From: an uncultured Mycoplasmatota bacterium
GTDB taxonomy: Bacteria > Bacillota_I > Bacilli_A > RF39 > UBA660
Length of the DNA stretch: 6,933 nucleotides
Assembly (NCBI GenBank): GCA_947643295.1
Contig: CANRVM010000059.1
Span: 1-6,933 of the forward strand
Reading direction: 5' to 3'
The notes under the pieces were generated by a model. The model was not told the DNA's origin and did not search any database. It was given only the letters and a program-made list of their open reading frames with translations. This document shows positions 1-5,848 of the stretch, piece by piece. Every line of letters begins with the position of its first letter. Within the stretch, counting starts at the first letter, position 1. Made by a program: the position numbers and the translations under genes.

Positions 1-2
1 AC

Positions 3-542
3 GCCGATATGAGGAAAGGATTACTAAGTCTTCAATATATGTATGATCATAAAATGTATGATTTGTTTGATAAAAATGTAGAAAAATATAAAAAAAGAAT
101 CACCATGGATTGGAATCTTTCTAAATATAAGAATAAGAAAGAATTAACAAGAGAAGAATATTTAGATGGCCTTTCTTTGTTTCGAGGAAAATATGGTGGA
201 AGTTATTTATATTTTTTTCGCTATCCTCCTTATAAAGAGCTAGGAAAAAGAATGGAAAACATCTTGAAAGAAAAAGATATTTACCGAATTAACCTACATG
301 ATGAAGAAGTCATGAAGCATATCAAAGATATTTTCTATGGATATGATTTCTCTTACAGTGATCATTTGCCACTAGATAAAAAATATTATGAAGAAATTAG
401 TAAAGATAGCTACTTTCAAAATTATCAAGATGAGAAAGAAATGAATTTTAAGAATTTAAATCATATCGGTATTGCTTTCCAAGATGATTTTTGTCCCCTT
501 CCATTTTTAACAAAGTGTAATGAAGAGGATGTGAAGGAATGA
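3..542 (+). CDS. Unrecognised protein, 3' part (5' end probably outside the window)
   Basis: The frame is open from the first bases and closes with TGA at 540-542. An ATG lies at position 9, but the eight bases before it hold no ribosome binding site and the frame stays open upstream (GCC GAT), so the gene probably starts outside the window. From that ATG there are 177 residues. The protein is charged and rich in tyrosine, lysine and aspartate, with no signal peptide or membrane segment, so it is probably cytoplasmic. Visible segments are LFRGKYGGSYLYFFRYPPY (residues 58-75), a helix-like KELGKRMENILKEKD (76-90), and a C-terminal strand-like NHIGIAF (151-157) followed by DDFCPLPF. I do not recognise a family. 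Its stop codon overlaps the start of the HAD gene by four bases (ATGA), which points to translational coupling in one operon. Confidence 0.75.
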   Translation, partial: ADMRKGLLSLQYMYDHKMYDLFDKNVEKYKKRITMDWNLSKYKNKKELTREEYLDGLSLFRGKYGGSYLYFFRYPPYKELGKRMENILKEKDIYRINLHDEEVMKHIKDIFYGYDFSYSDHLPLDKKYYEEISKDSYFQNYQDEKEMNFKNLNHIGIAFQDDFCPLPFLTKCNEEDVKE

Positions 543-1327
543 AAAAGATAAAGGATTTGGATTTAACTAAGAAAAAATACATTATATTTGATATGGATGG
601 TACTCTGATTGATTCCATAGGGGTTTGGAATCAGACGGATCAAAGATTGATAAAGGAATATGGTAAGGTAGATATTTGTTTAGAAGAAATTCAAAAAGAA
701 AGAGATGCTTTTCTTCACCGAATGGAAGATAGTGATATTTATGTGTCTTATTGTGATTATCTCATTAGGAAGTATCCTCTTTCTATCCGTAATCCGAAAG
801 AACTTTTAAAGAGGAGATGGGATATCTCTGGAAAAATATTAGAAGAAGAGATGGATTTTAAAGAAGATGTGGTAGAACTTATCTTTCTCTTGAAAGAATT
901 AGGGTTTATTCTTATTTTGGCGACTATGACAACACAAGTACAACTAGATATTTACACGAAGAAAAATAAAAAAATGGTAAGCAAAATGAATATTTCGGAA
1001 GTATTCGATTTTATTACTAGAAAAGAAGATGTCAAAAGAAAGAAACCAAATCCCGAAATTTATTTGACTATTATGGAGCATTATCAGGCAAAAGCTTCGG
1101 AATGTCTCATCTTTGAAGACTCCTATACTGGTGTTTTAGCAAGTAAACAAGCAGGAATAGAAGTAGTGAATATTTATGATTCGTATGCGGATGTGGAGAG
1201 AGAAAAAATTGATTCCATTACCGATTACCAGCTTGCTTGTTATAAAGATTTTATTGACTTTGTGGAATCGGTTTATCAAGTAACTCCTAAAAAAAGAAGG
1301 AAATGTTATGAAAAAACAAAAATTTGA
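539..1327 (+). CDS. HAD-superfamily hydrolase, beta-phosphoglucomutase/phosphatase-like
   Basis: This 262-residue cytoplasmic protein carries all four HAD motifs. Motif I is FDMDGTLIDS (17-26) with nucleophile D18 and acid/base D20. Motif II is the Thr in ILAT (T129). Motif III is K169 in KKPNPEIY. Motif IV is FEDSYTGVLASKQAG (192-206) with the metal-binding E193-D194. The helical segment between motifs I and II (about 27-120) fits a C1-type cap, and the DSxxGVxAxxxAG signature is typical of the phosphoglycolate phosphatase/beta-phosphoglucomutase branch. Family knowledge predicts Mg-dependent phosphate-ester hydrolysis or phosphoryl transfer; the substrate cannot be read from the sequence. 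A GAGG at 525-528 sits ten bases before the start, which overlaps the previous stop. The last 20 bases overlap the next gene, so the basic tail (KKRRKCYEKTKI) also encodes that gene's translation start region. Confidence 0.92.
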   Translation: MKKIKDLDLTKKKYIIFDMDGTLIDSIGVWNQTDQRLIKEYGKVDICLEEIQKERDAFLHRMEDSDIYVSYCDYLIRKYPLSIRNPKELLKRRWDISGKILEEEMDFKEDVVELIFLLKELGFILILATMTTQVQLDIYTKKNKKMVSKMNISEVFDFITRKEDVKRKKPNPEIYLTIMEHYQAKASECLIFEDSYTGVLASKQAGIEVVNIYDSYADVEREKIDSITDYQLACYKDFIDFVESVYQVTPKKRRKCYEKTKI

Positions 1328-2009
1328 TGAATCAATCGAAGAGATGAGTGCTTGTTCTTATTGTATGAATTTACAAAGTAGAGGTAGAAATCACTCTCTT
1401 TTTAATATTTATAAAGATTTTTCTTTTGCCAAAGAAATTCCATCGATATGGACGGATTGGTATCAGAGATTCGATGCTTCTATTTTTGTGATTGGTCAAG
1501 ACTGGGGACCTTACTTGGATATGAAAGAGTTAAATAGTAGATATCAACAAGAACCCACATCAGAAAACTGGAAAAAGTTAATCGAAGAAGAAAAAAGTCA
1601 AACCAAGAAAAGATTGACAAAATTTCTAGTAGAATCTTCGAATGGTAAAATAAGAGATATTGATTCTATCTACATTACGAATGCGATTATGTGTGCTAGA
1701 AAAGGAGAGAAATACCGTGATGATGATATTAACTTGAAATATTCTACTCTTTGTTGTTCGAAATTCTTAAAAAAGCAAATTGAATTAGTAAAACCAAAAG
1801 TGATTGTTTCTTTGGGCTATTATCCTTTCTTATCTCTTTCTAAAATCTTTGATTTTGTCCTTCCTAAGACTTTAGAAGAATGTATTGAAAAATATCCTGT
1901 AATAGAAAAAGACAATTATGTGATTATTCCTCTTTATCATCCTGTTGCTCAAGTACCAAACGAAAAGCAATTAGCACAAGTATCAAAAATATGGGAATAT
2001 TTGAAATAA
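1308..2009 (+). CDS. Uracil-DNA-glycosylase-superfamily protein with predicted 4Fe-4S cysteines
   Basis: This is a 233-residue protein. The order of motifs matches the uracil-DNA glycosylase fold: IFVIGQDWGPYLD (59-71), YITNAIMC (122-129), QIELVKPKVIVSLG (157-170), and YHPVAQ (210-215) at the place of the substrate-binding HPS/HPA loop. Four cysteines sit as in the iron-sulfur UDG families: CSYC (C16, C19), C129, and C149 or C150. Motif A is not the GEAPG of family 4; it reads GQDWG, and D65 recalls the catalytic Asp of the family 1 motif GQDPYH. Known family members excise uracil or other damaged bases in base-excision repair; activity here is inferred. The ribosome binding site is AGAAGGA at 1295-1301, inside the end of the HAD gene, with a six-base spacer. 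The first codons overlap the HAD gene by 20 bases. It is probably the last gene of the operon. Confidence 0.82.
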   Translation: MKKQKFDESIEEMSACSYCMNLQSRGRNHSLFNIYKDFSFAKEIPSIWTDWYQRFDASIFVIGQDWGPYLDMKELNSRYQQEPTSENWKKLIEEEKSQTKKRLTKFLVESSNGKIRDIDSIYITNAIMCARKGEKYRDDDINLKYSTLCCSKFLKKQIELVKPKVIVSLGYYPFLSLSKIFDFVLPKTLEECIEKYPVIEKDNYVIIPLYHPVAQVPNEKQLAQVSKIWEYLK

Positions 2010-2036
2010 ATGACATCAAAATAATATAAAAGGAAT

Positions 2037-2053
2037 AAAAATCGGGGATTTTT
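2037..2053 (+). terminator. Weak terminator-like hairpin after the glycosylase gene
   Basis: A seven-base arm AAAAATC pairs with GATTTTT around a GGG loop, and the T-rich descending arm is followed by CTTT. Only one G-C pair supports it, so it would be a poor intrinsic terminator. Its position, 27 bases after the stop and before a separately controlled regulator gene, is the main reason to list it. Confidence 0.25.
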
Positions 2054-2060
2054 CTTTAAA

Positions 2061-2110
2061 TGCAACCAAAATGAGACAAAAAGCAATTAAAAATTGGTAG
2101 AGTGCAACCA
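2061..2110 (+). promoter_or_regulatory. Putative operator: two TGCAACCA boxes 42 bases apart
   Basis: The octamer TGCAACCA occurs at 2061-2068 and again at 2103-2110, in direct orientation. The 42-base spacing is close to four turns of B-DNA, so both copies would face the same side. The second copy also forms TGGT-N8-ACCA dyad symmetry (2095-2110). The site lies just upstream of the start of the membrane XRE regulator and of a TATGAT -10-like box. Binding by that regulator, or by another regulator of the direct-repeat type, is inference. Confidence 0.4.
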
Positions 2111-2120
2111 GTAGAAAAGG

Positions 2121-2126
2121 TATGAT
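2121..2126 (+). promoter_or_regulatory. Candidate -10 box (TATGAT) for the XRE membrane regulator
   Basis: TATGAT matches the sigma-A -10 consensus at five of six bases and lies 24 bases before the start codon. No good -35 box is present at the right distance (TAGAGT at 2098-2103 with a 17-base gap). This pattern often goes with an activator-dependent promoter, and the second TGCAACCA copy sits directly over the -35 area. Confidence 0.35.
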
Positions 2127-2149
2127 GAATGCATGAAAGGAGAGAAAAT

Positions 2150-3730
2150 ATGAATTTAGCAGACAATTTAAAAAAAATAAGAAAGGAGCATCACCTATCT
2201 CAAGAACAACTAGCAGAGAAACTAGGAGTATCTAGACAATCGGTATCGAAATGGGAATCCAATTTGGCTTATCCTGAGATGGATAAAGTATTACAACTAT
2301 GTAAATTATTTGATCTAAATATGGATGAATTATTAAATCAAGATATCAAAGAAGTTAGTGATAATAAACAAGCAAAGATAAACATCAATAAATACATTGA
2401 TGATTTCTTAGAATATGTGACAAAAACAATTGATATGTTTACTAGTATGTCATGGAAAGAAAAATTAAAGTGCTTATTTGAACAATTTGTCATTATTGTT
2501 TCTATGGTAATTATTTTTGCTATTGTTGGGGCTTTTTTTGGTTCTATACTATACAATTTTAATTATGTCATATCATCTAGGATTTTTGATTTTATTAGTT
2601 ACGTACTAAATGATATCTATCTTATTATTTGTTTTATCTTAGGAATTATCTTAGTACTCCATATCTTTAAGGTGAGATATTTAGATTATTATACTATTAT
2701 CAAAGAAAATAGCAAAAAGAAGTCTCTAGAAAAAGAGGTAGAAGAATCTTCTTCAGAAAATCTTCCAAATGGAGAAGGAAAAATCATCTATCAGCAAAGG
2801 CAGCAAAAGATAATTATAAGGGATCCCAATCATGCTAGCTATAAATTTATCAATGGATTATTGAAATGCTTTCTACTTGGTTTGAAAATGATGGTAGCTT
2901 TTCTTGCTTGTATGGCATGTTTTTCATTAATATTCTTAGCTATCTGTCTTGTTTTATCATTTTTATTTGTAAAAACAGGGTTAACTTTTATTGGTGCTAT
3001 TTTAATATTGATATCAATGATTATCATTAATCTGATTGTATTAACCATTCTTTATCACTTTATCATTAGTAAAAAGAATAAGAAGATGAGACTAGCGATT
3101 ACTTTTGTAATATCTTTATTTGTGATTGGAATAGGAACAGGACTTATGTTTTTATCTTTTACTAACTATGATGTAGTAGATGATATTAATTCTAGTGGTT
3201 ATATTGAAACAGAAAAAGTAATCCCAATGACAGATAATTTATACATTTATAATAGTTATTATTCAGTCGAATATGTCGAGTCTCCATTCGATGACTTAAA
3301 AATTATGATAAAACATTCAAACTATTATCAGCCTGATATCTATCATCACAATAATATGATTTCCTTCCATTTAAATACAAAGGATAATAATAGGATGGAT
3401 ATGGTTCGAAGAATAATTGAAGATTTAAATGAAAAAAAATTAGTAAACTATACCAATTATAAGATTACGATATATACATCAAAAGAAAATATGGAAAAAT
3501 TAGAAGCCAATAAAATAACTTATCAACAACAGCAGGAGCAAGAAGAAAAGGAAAAATTATATGATGAGATTAATTCTCTTCAAGAGGAACTTTCTGAAAA
3601 AAATATGGAAATTGATTCTTTAAAAAGTCAGTTAGATTTTTATGAAAGGAAGAGTAAGAAAGAGGATAGCTTTAGAGCTATTTTCTTTTTCGGAAGAATT
3701 TTACTTTTTAACATAACTGTGATAGGATGA
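2150..3730 (+). CDS. Membrane-anchored XRE-family regulator with C-terminal coiled coil
   Basis: The start at 2150 is chosen over an in-frame ATG at 2129 because AAAGGAG (2136-2142) lies seven bases before it and the protein then begins with the usual MNLADNLKKIRKE of this class. The product has 526 residues. Residues 1-62 form a Cro/C1-type HTH (SQEQLAEKLGVSRQSVSKWE). A cytoplasmic linker follows, then hydrophobic segments near 113-136, 153-173, 247-275, 278-305 and 315-337. With the HTH inside and five crossings, the remainder (338-526) would face outwards; it holds a strand-rich stretch (355-445) and a Gln/Glu-rich coiled coil (about 457-500). Such HTH-membrane fusions are thought to sense an envelope signal and act on DNA from the membrane. 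The last 20 residues (RAIFFFGRILLFNITVIG region) are encoded partly by a strong hairpin and look unlike a natural end. Confidence 0.85.
   Translation: MNLADNLKKIRKEHHLSQEQLAEKLGVSRQSVSKWESNLAYPEMDKVLQLCKLFDLNMDELLNQDIKEVSDNKQAKININKYIDDFLEYVTKTIDMFTSMSWKEKLKCLFEQFVIIVSMVIIFAIVGAFFGSILYNFNYVISSRIFDFISYVLNDIYLIICFILGIILVLHIFKVRYLDYYTIIKENSKKKSLEKEVEESSSENLPNGEGKIIYQQRQQKIIIRDPNHASYKFINGLLKCFLLGLKMMVAFLACMACFSLIFLAICLVLSFLFVKTGLTFIGAILILISMIIINLIVLTILYHFIISKKNKKMRLAITFVISLFVIGIGTGLMFLSFTNYDVVDDINSSGYIETEKVIPMTDNLYIYNSYYSVEYVESPFDDLKIMIKHSNYYQPDIYHHNNMISFHLNTKDNNRMDMVRRIIEDLNEKKLVNYTNYKITIYTSKENMEKLEANKITYQQQQEQEEKEKLYDEINSLQEELSEKNMEIDSLKSQLDFYERKSKKEDSFRAIFFFGRILLFNITVIG
3659..3688 (+). terminator. 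Terminator-like hairpin inside the 3' end of the XRE regulator gene
   Basis: AAAGAGGATAGCT (3659-3671) pairs with AGCTATTTTCTTT (3676-3688) around the loop TTAG. This gives 13 pairs, two of them G-U, with no bulge. The descending arm runs into TTTTCTTTTT (3681-3690), so it looks like an intrinsic terminator. It ends 40 bases before the annotated stop, which is unusual for a terminator and raises the possibility that the true stop lies upstream. Confidence 0.55.
3700..3728 (+). promoter_or_regulatory. Candidate promoter for the 310-residue gene
   Basis: TTTACT (3700-3705) and TAGGAT (3723-3728) are separated by 17 bases, each matching consensus at four of six bases, with an extended TG at 3720-3721. 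Transcription would start near 3735, leaving a very short leader before the GGAGG site. Its place right after a terminator-like hairpin supports a separate unit, but the boxes are weak. Confidence 0.3.
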
Positions 3731-3748
3731 AGTTAATGGAGGTAAAGT

Positions 3749-4681
3749 ATGAAAAATAGGGTAGAAAGTATCCATTACCAGGAAGAATTAGAAAAGTATA
3801 AAAGAGCAAGGATAAACTTAAAAAAAGAACAGTATCACTATATAGAAAAAGAAAAGAGAAAACAAAGGGAAGTAGAGAATTCCTATTTTATGAAGGAGGA
3901 GAACTGTGATTTTGATCCTGTAGTTGTATGTAAACCAAGAAGAGAAAAAAACATAGAACCATTCGAAAGAGTTTTTGGTAATAGGCCTATCTTTCAAGAT
4001 GATATAAAATCTCAAGAATTATCCTTCGAAGAAAAGATAATAGAATTAGAAGCAAGAAAGATGATAACGTTTCAAGAAGAATATCTAATGGATGAAGATG
4101 TTGACTTTTTTGATAGGGAGTGTTTCTTATATCATGGTTTACGTTATTATGATAGTAATAAAAGGTTTGAAGAAGGAATGAAAAAACTAGAAGGAATACT
4201 AAAAGAAGAACATATCTTAGCAGGGAAGTATTTAGAAGGATATTATCCATCTCTTGATAATTGCAATGAGTTAGAATATGTTTCGTTAGCAAGTTATAGT
4301 GATAGTATCGAATTTAAAATCTTTGTTTTAGAAAATATTTGTCTTTTAATACGACCTTCTTCCAATGCTTATCAAACCATTTATGTATCCTATGATATGT
4401 GGGAATTTATGAAGAAAAATCAAATAGAATTAAAAAATAGATATAGTTATGCTCATAATGAATATCAAGTGAAAGATTCTATTCCTCTTACAGATGTAAA
4501 AGCAATTGGTATTCCACTTTTTAATATTCAACTTTCAGAAGGGATTGATATAGCAAAACACTATCAGCAACAAGTTATAGATTTGTTAAATCAATATGAT
4601 ATTGATTTGCCAGTAGTAGATACTAGTTGTTATAATCAGGTTATTTATCCAAGAAATCATTCAAAAAGATTAGTAAAATAA
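3749..4681 (+). CDS. Protein of unknown function; possible ADP-ribosyltransferase-like fold
   Basis: TGGAGG (3737-3742) lies six bases before the ATG; the gap to the previous stop is 18 bases. The 310-residue product has no signal peptide or membrane segment. Residues 8-45 are highly charged and probably form a coiled coil; 46-115 are a linker. The folded part (about 120-310) contains FLYHGLRYYD (126-135), a helix GMKKLEGILKEEHILAG (143-159), YVSLASY (177-183), IYVSYDMWEF (211-220), and NEYQVKDSIPLTDVKAIGIP (237-256). The spacing of H129-G130, the Y177/S179 strand, and E238 followed by a V-x-D-x-I-P segment resembles the H/Y/E arrangement of PARP- and DarT-type ADP-ribosyltransferases. This is motif reasoning only, with no family match. 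It could equally be an unrelated conserved protein; no antitoxin-like partner is evident beside it. Confidence 0.85.
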   Translation: MKNRVESIHYQEELEKYKRARINLKKEQYHYIEKEKRKQREVENSYFMKEENCDFDPVVVCKPRREKNIEPFERVFGNRPIFQDDIKSQELSFEEKIIELEARKMITFQEEYLMDEDVDFFDRECFLYHGLRYYDSNKRFEEGMKKLEGILKEEHILAGKYLEGYYPSLDNCNELEYVSLASYSDSIEFKIFVLENICLLIRPSSNAYQTIYVSYDMWEFMKKNQIELKNRYSYAHNEYQVKDSIPLTDVKAIGIPLFNIQLSEGIDIAKHYQQQVIDLLNQYDIDLPVVDTSCYNQVIYPRNHSKRLVK

Positions 4682-4694
4682 GAACATAATGATA

Positions 4695-4716
4695 TATTTC
4701 TTTGCAACAAGAAATA
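4695..4716 (+). other. Perfect 8-bp hairpin overlapping a promoter-like site
   Basis: TATTTCTT (4695-4702) and AAGAAATA (4709-4716) are exact complements around the loop TGCAAC. No T-run follows on either strand, so it is not a convincing terminator. The loop and 3' arm overlap the candidate -35 box of the next gene, so it may instead be an operator dyad for a repressor or chance in AT-rich DNA. Confidence 0.3.
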
Positions 4717-4730
4717 AAATGTGATATTGT
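4702..4730 (+). promoter_or_regulatory. Candidate promoter for the 119- and 184-residue gene pair
   Basis: TTGCAA (4702-4707) and TATTGT (4725-4730) are separated by 17 bases, each with four consensus matches, and a TG sits one base before the -10 box (4722-4723). The start codon is 25 bases further on, behind AAAGGA at 4742-4747. Confidence 0.45.
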
Positions 4731-4755
4731 GTAGATAGAGGAAAGGAATGATTTT

Positions 4756-5115
4756 ATGTTTCATTATACCGAAAGAGATTTATTTGACCGATGTGGTTCG
4801 AGGATTGTTTTTTATGATGGGAAAATAGCCGAATCTACTGGAAAGTTTATAGAAGTAGGTGGTGAAAAAATTCCTCTGATGAAACTTCACTATAGTGAGG
4901 AAGCTAAATTCACAAGATATTTATGTTTAAAAACTTATCGCGGGTATATTCCGATAGAAAGAATAGCAAGTTTTAAAGATATCTTTTATAAAAAAAATTA
5001 TCTTCAGGATGCTACGGAGTGGGCATTTCCTTATCATGAACAGTTGGCAAATGAAGAGGATAAAGCAAAAGTAAAACAACTATCTTTAGCATTAGGAAGA
5101 CACTGGAAACAATAA
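4756..5115 (+). CDS. Small protein of unknown function (119 residues)
   Basis: AAAGGA (4742-4747) precedes the ATG by eight bases. I do not recognise a family. The product is soluble, with no signal peptide or membrane segment. Its first half looks beta-rich: RIVFYDGKIAES (16-27), GKFIEVGGEKIPLMKLHY (29-46) and RYLCLKTYRGYIPIERI (54-70) read like successive short strands with turns at DGK and GGEK, compatible with a small barrel or a PH/SH3-like sheet, though this is only a pattern impression. The second half is helical and charged (NEEDKAKVKQLSLALGRHW, 99-117). It lies 31 bases before the next gene in the same direction and is likely co-transcribed with it. Confidence 0.8.
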   Translation: MFHYTERDLFDRCGSRIVFYDGKIAESTGKFIEVGGEKIPLMKLHYSEEAKFTRYLCLKTYRGYIPIERIASFKDIFYKKNYLQDATEWAFPYHEQLANEEDKAKVKQLSLALGRHWKQ

Positions 5116-5146
5116 AAATATGATAATTAAAAGGAGAAATGGTTTT

Positions 5147-5701
5147 ATGTATAAACAAAATTTAAGCGTATATGGTATTGAATGTAGTGATTTAAAAAGA
5201 CAAATAGTTGATGATGGGAAATTTTTGAAAGCTTTTATTCCAAGGGTAATTCATGATAATGAATTAGATAGTTTATATGATAGTATTAATGATTTTTCTC
5301 TTAATATTGGTCATGGTAGTATTGAGCAAGCAGCTATTTTAGGTTTTAAATATCAGGGGGCAATGTTTTTTACAGCAAATATTCCAGAAAATAGGCTTCT
5401 ATTAGATTGTGTTGGATTTAGGGAAGATAGAAACATAGCTCTTCCATTTAAATCACTAAATAGTAGGAAGACTACAATATGTATAGGTAATAGAATCATT
5501 GAACCTAATATTTATTTTTTTACTAGGCTAACGGCAATAACAATGGAATGTATTTGTGCAAATTCACCTAATTATGTTGATCAACAAGCATTAGGTACTG
5601 ATTTTTGGTGTAGAAAGAAGAATTTACAATTAGCAATTGATAGACAAATGATTTCAGATTGTAATGCAAGGGTAAGGCATGTTAAAAGACGCTCAATATA
5701 A
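5147..5701 (+). CDS. Protein of unknown function (184 residues), cysteine-containing
   Basis: An in-frame ATG at 5120 exists, but AAGGAG (5131-5136) lies inside that longer version and ten bases before the ATG at 5147, so the shorter start is chosen. The product has 184 residues, no signal peptide and no clear membrane segment. Seven cysteines are spread through it (13, 88, 112, 135, 137, 155, 172). The middle part is strand-like and hydrophobic (GFKYQGAMFFTANIP, 66-80; RLLLDCVGFRED, 83-94), and the C-terminus is basic (ARVRHVKRRSI). No known motif was found. Codon use is even more A/T-biased than in the first three genes. It may act together with the 119-residue product upstream; that is inferred only from spacing and direction. 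Confidence 0.75.
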   Translation: MYKQNLSVYGIECSDLKRQIVDDGKFLKAFIPRVIHDNELDSLYDSINDFSLNIGHGSIEQAAILGFKYQGAMFFTANIPENRLLLDCVGFREDRNIALPFKSLNSRKTTICIGNRIIEPNIYFFTRLTAITMECICANSPNYVDQQALGTDFWCRKKNLQLAIDRQMISDCNARVRHVKRRSI

Positions 5702-5719
5702 AAGGTGAAAAACTTAATA

Positions 5720-5760
5720 TTTTTACAGTATTCAGTATTTTTATTATGTAAATGTAAAAA
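5720..5760 (+). other. AT-rich spacer with inverted repeat and tandem heptamer
   Basis: TTTTTACA (5720-5727) is the exact complement of TGTAAAAA (5753-5760), separated by 25 bases. Inside lies a tandem CAGTATT-CAGTATT (5726-5739). The stem holds one G-C pair and is not followed by a T-run, so it is not a convincing terminator for the gene before it. It sits directly upstream of a strong promoter and might be a regulator site. Confidence 0.25.
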
Positions 5761-5765
5761 ATCGA

Positions 5766-5794
5766 TTGACAAATAGGCACTTTTTATGTATTAT
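5766..5794 (+). promoter_or_regulatory. Strong sigma-A-type promoter of the surface thioredoxin-like gene
   Basis: A perfect TTGACA (5766-5771) and TATTAT (5789-5794, five of six) are separated by the optimal 17 bases. Transcription would start near 5801, giving a leader of about 48 bases that carries AAAAGGAG (5833-5840). It is the clearest promoter in the window and implies good basal expression. Confidence 0.85.
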
Positions 5795-5848
5795 CTTGTT
5801 AAAGAAAGAGTAAATAGGATTTTTTAGTAGGAAAAAGGAGAAAGAAAA

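Noticed and set aside
2338..3048. Two minus-strand open frames (2338-2556 and 2839-3048) opposite the XRE regulator
   Set aside because: They lie antisense to the membrane segments of a clear gene, and their hydrophobic/basic composition is what the complement of such codons gives; no ribosome binding site was evident.
3640..3660. Programmed -1 ribosomal frameshift at the end of the XRE regulator
   Set aside because: The T-rich tract before TATGAA does not form a canonical X-XXY-YYZ heptamer in the reading frame, so an indel or real extension is a simpler explanation.
3818..4292. Minus-strand open frames opposite the 310-residue gene (65 and 101 residues)
   Set aside because: Their strings of Phe, Leu and Ile are the complement of Lys/Glu-rich codons on the plus strand, and no start signal supports them.
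3749..5701. Toxin-antitoxin reading of the ART-like gene and the next two genes
   Set aside because: The downstream proteins show no DarG macrodomain, antitoxin DNA-binding or immunity motif, and the first gene has its own 74-base spacer before the pair, so a TA system is not supported.
5720..5760. Intrinsic terminator after the 184-residue gene
   Set aside because: The stem is almost all A-T with a 25-base loop, and no T-run follows the second arm.
5581..5772. Minus-strand open frame across the end of the 184-residue gene
   Set aside because: It overlaps a plus-strand gene and the spacer and promoter region after it; no family motif or ribosome binding site was seen.
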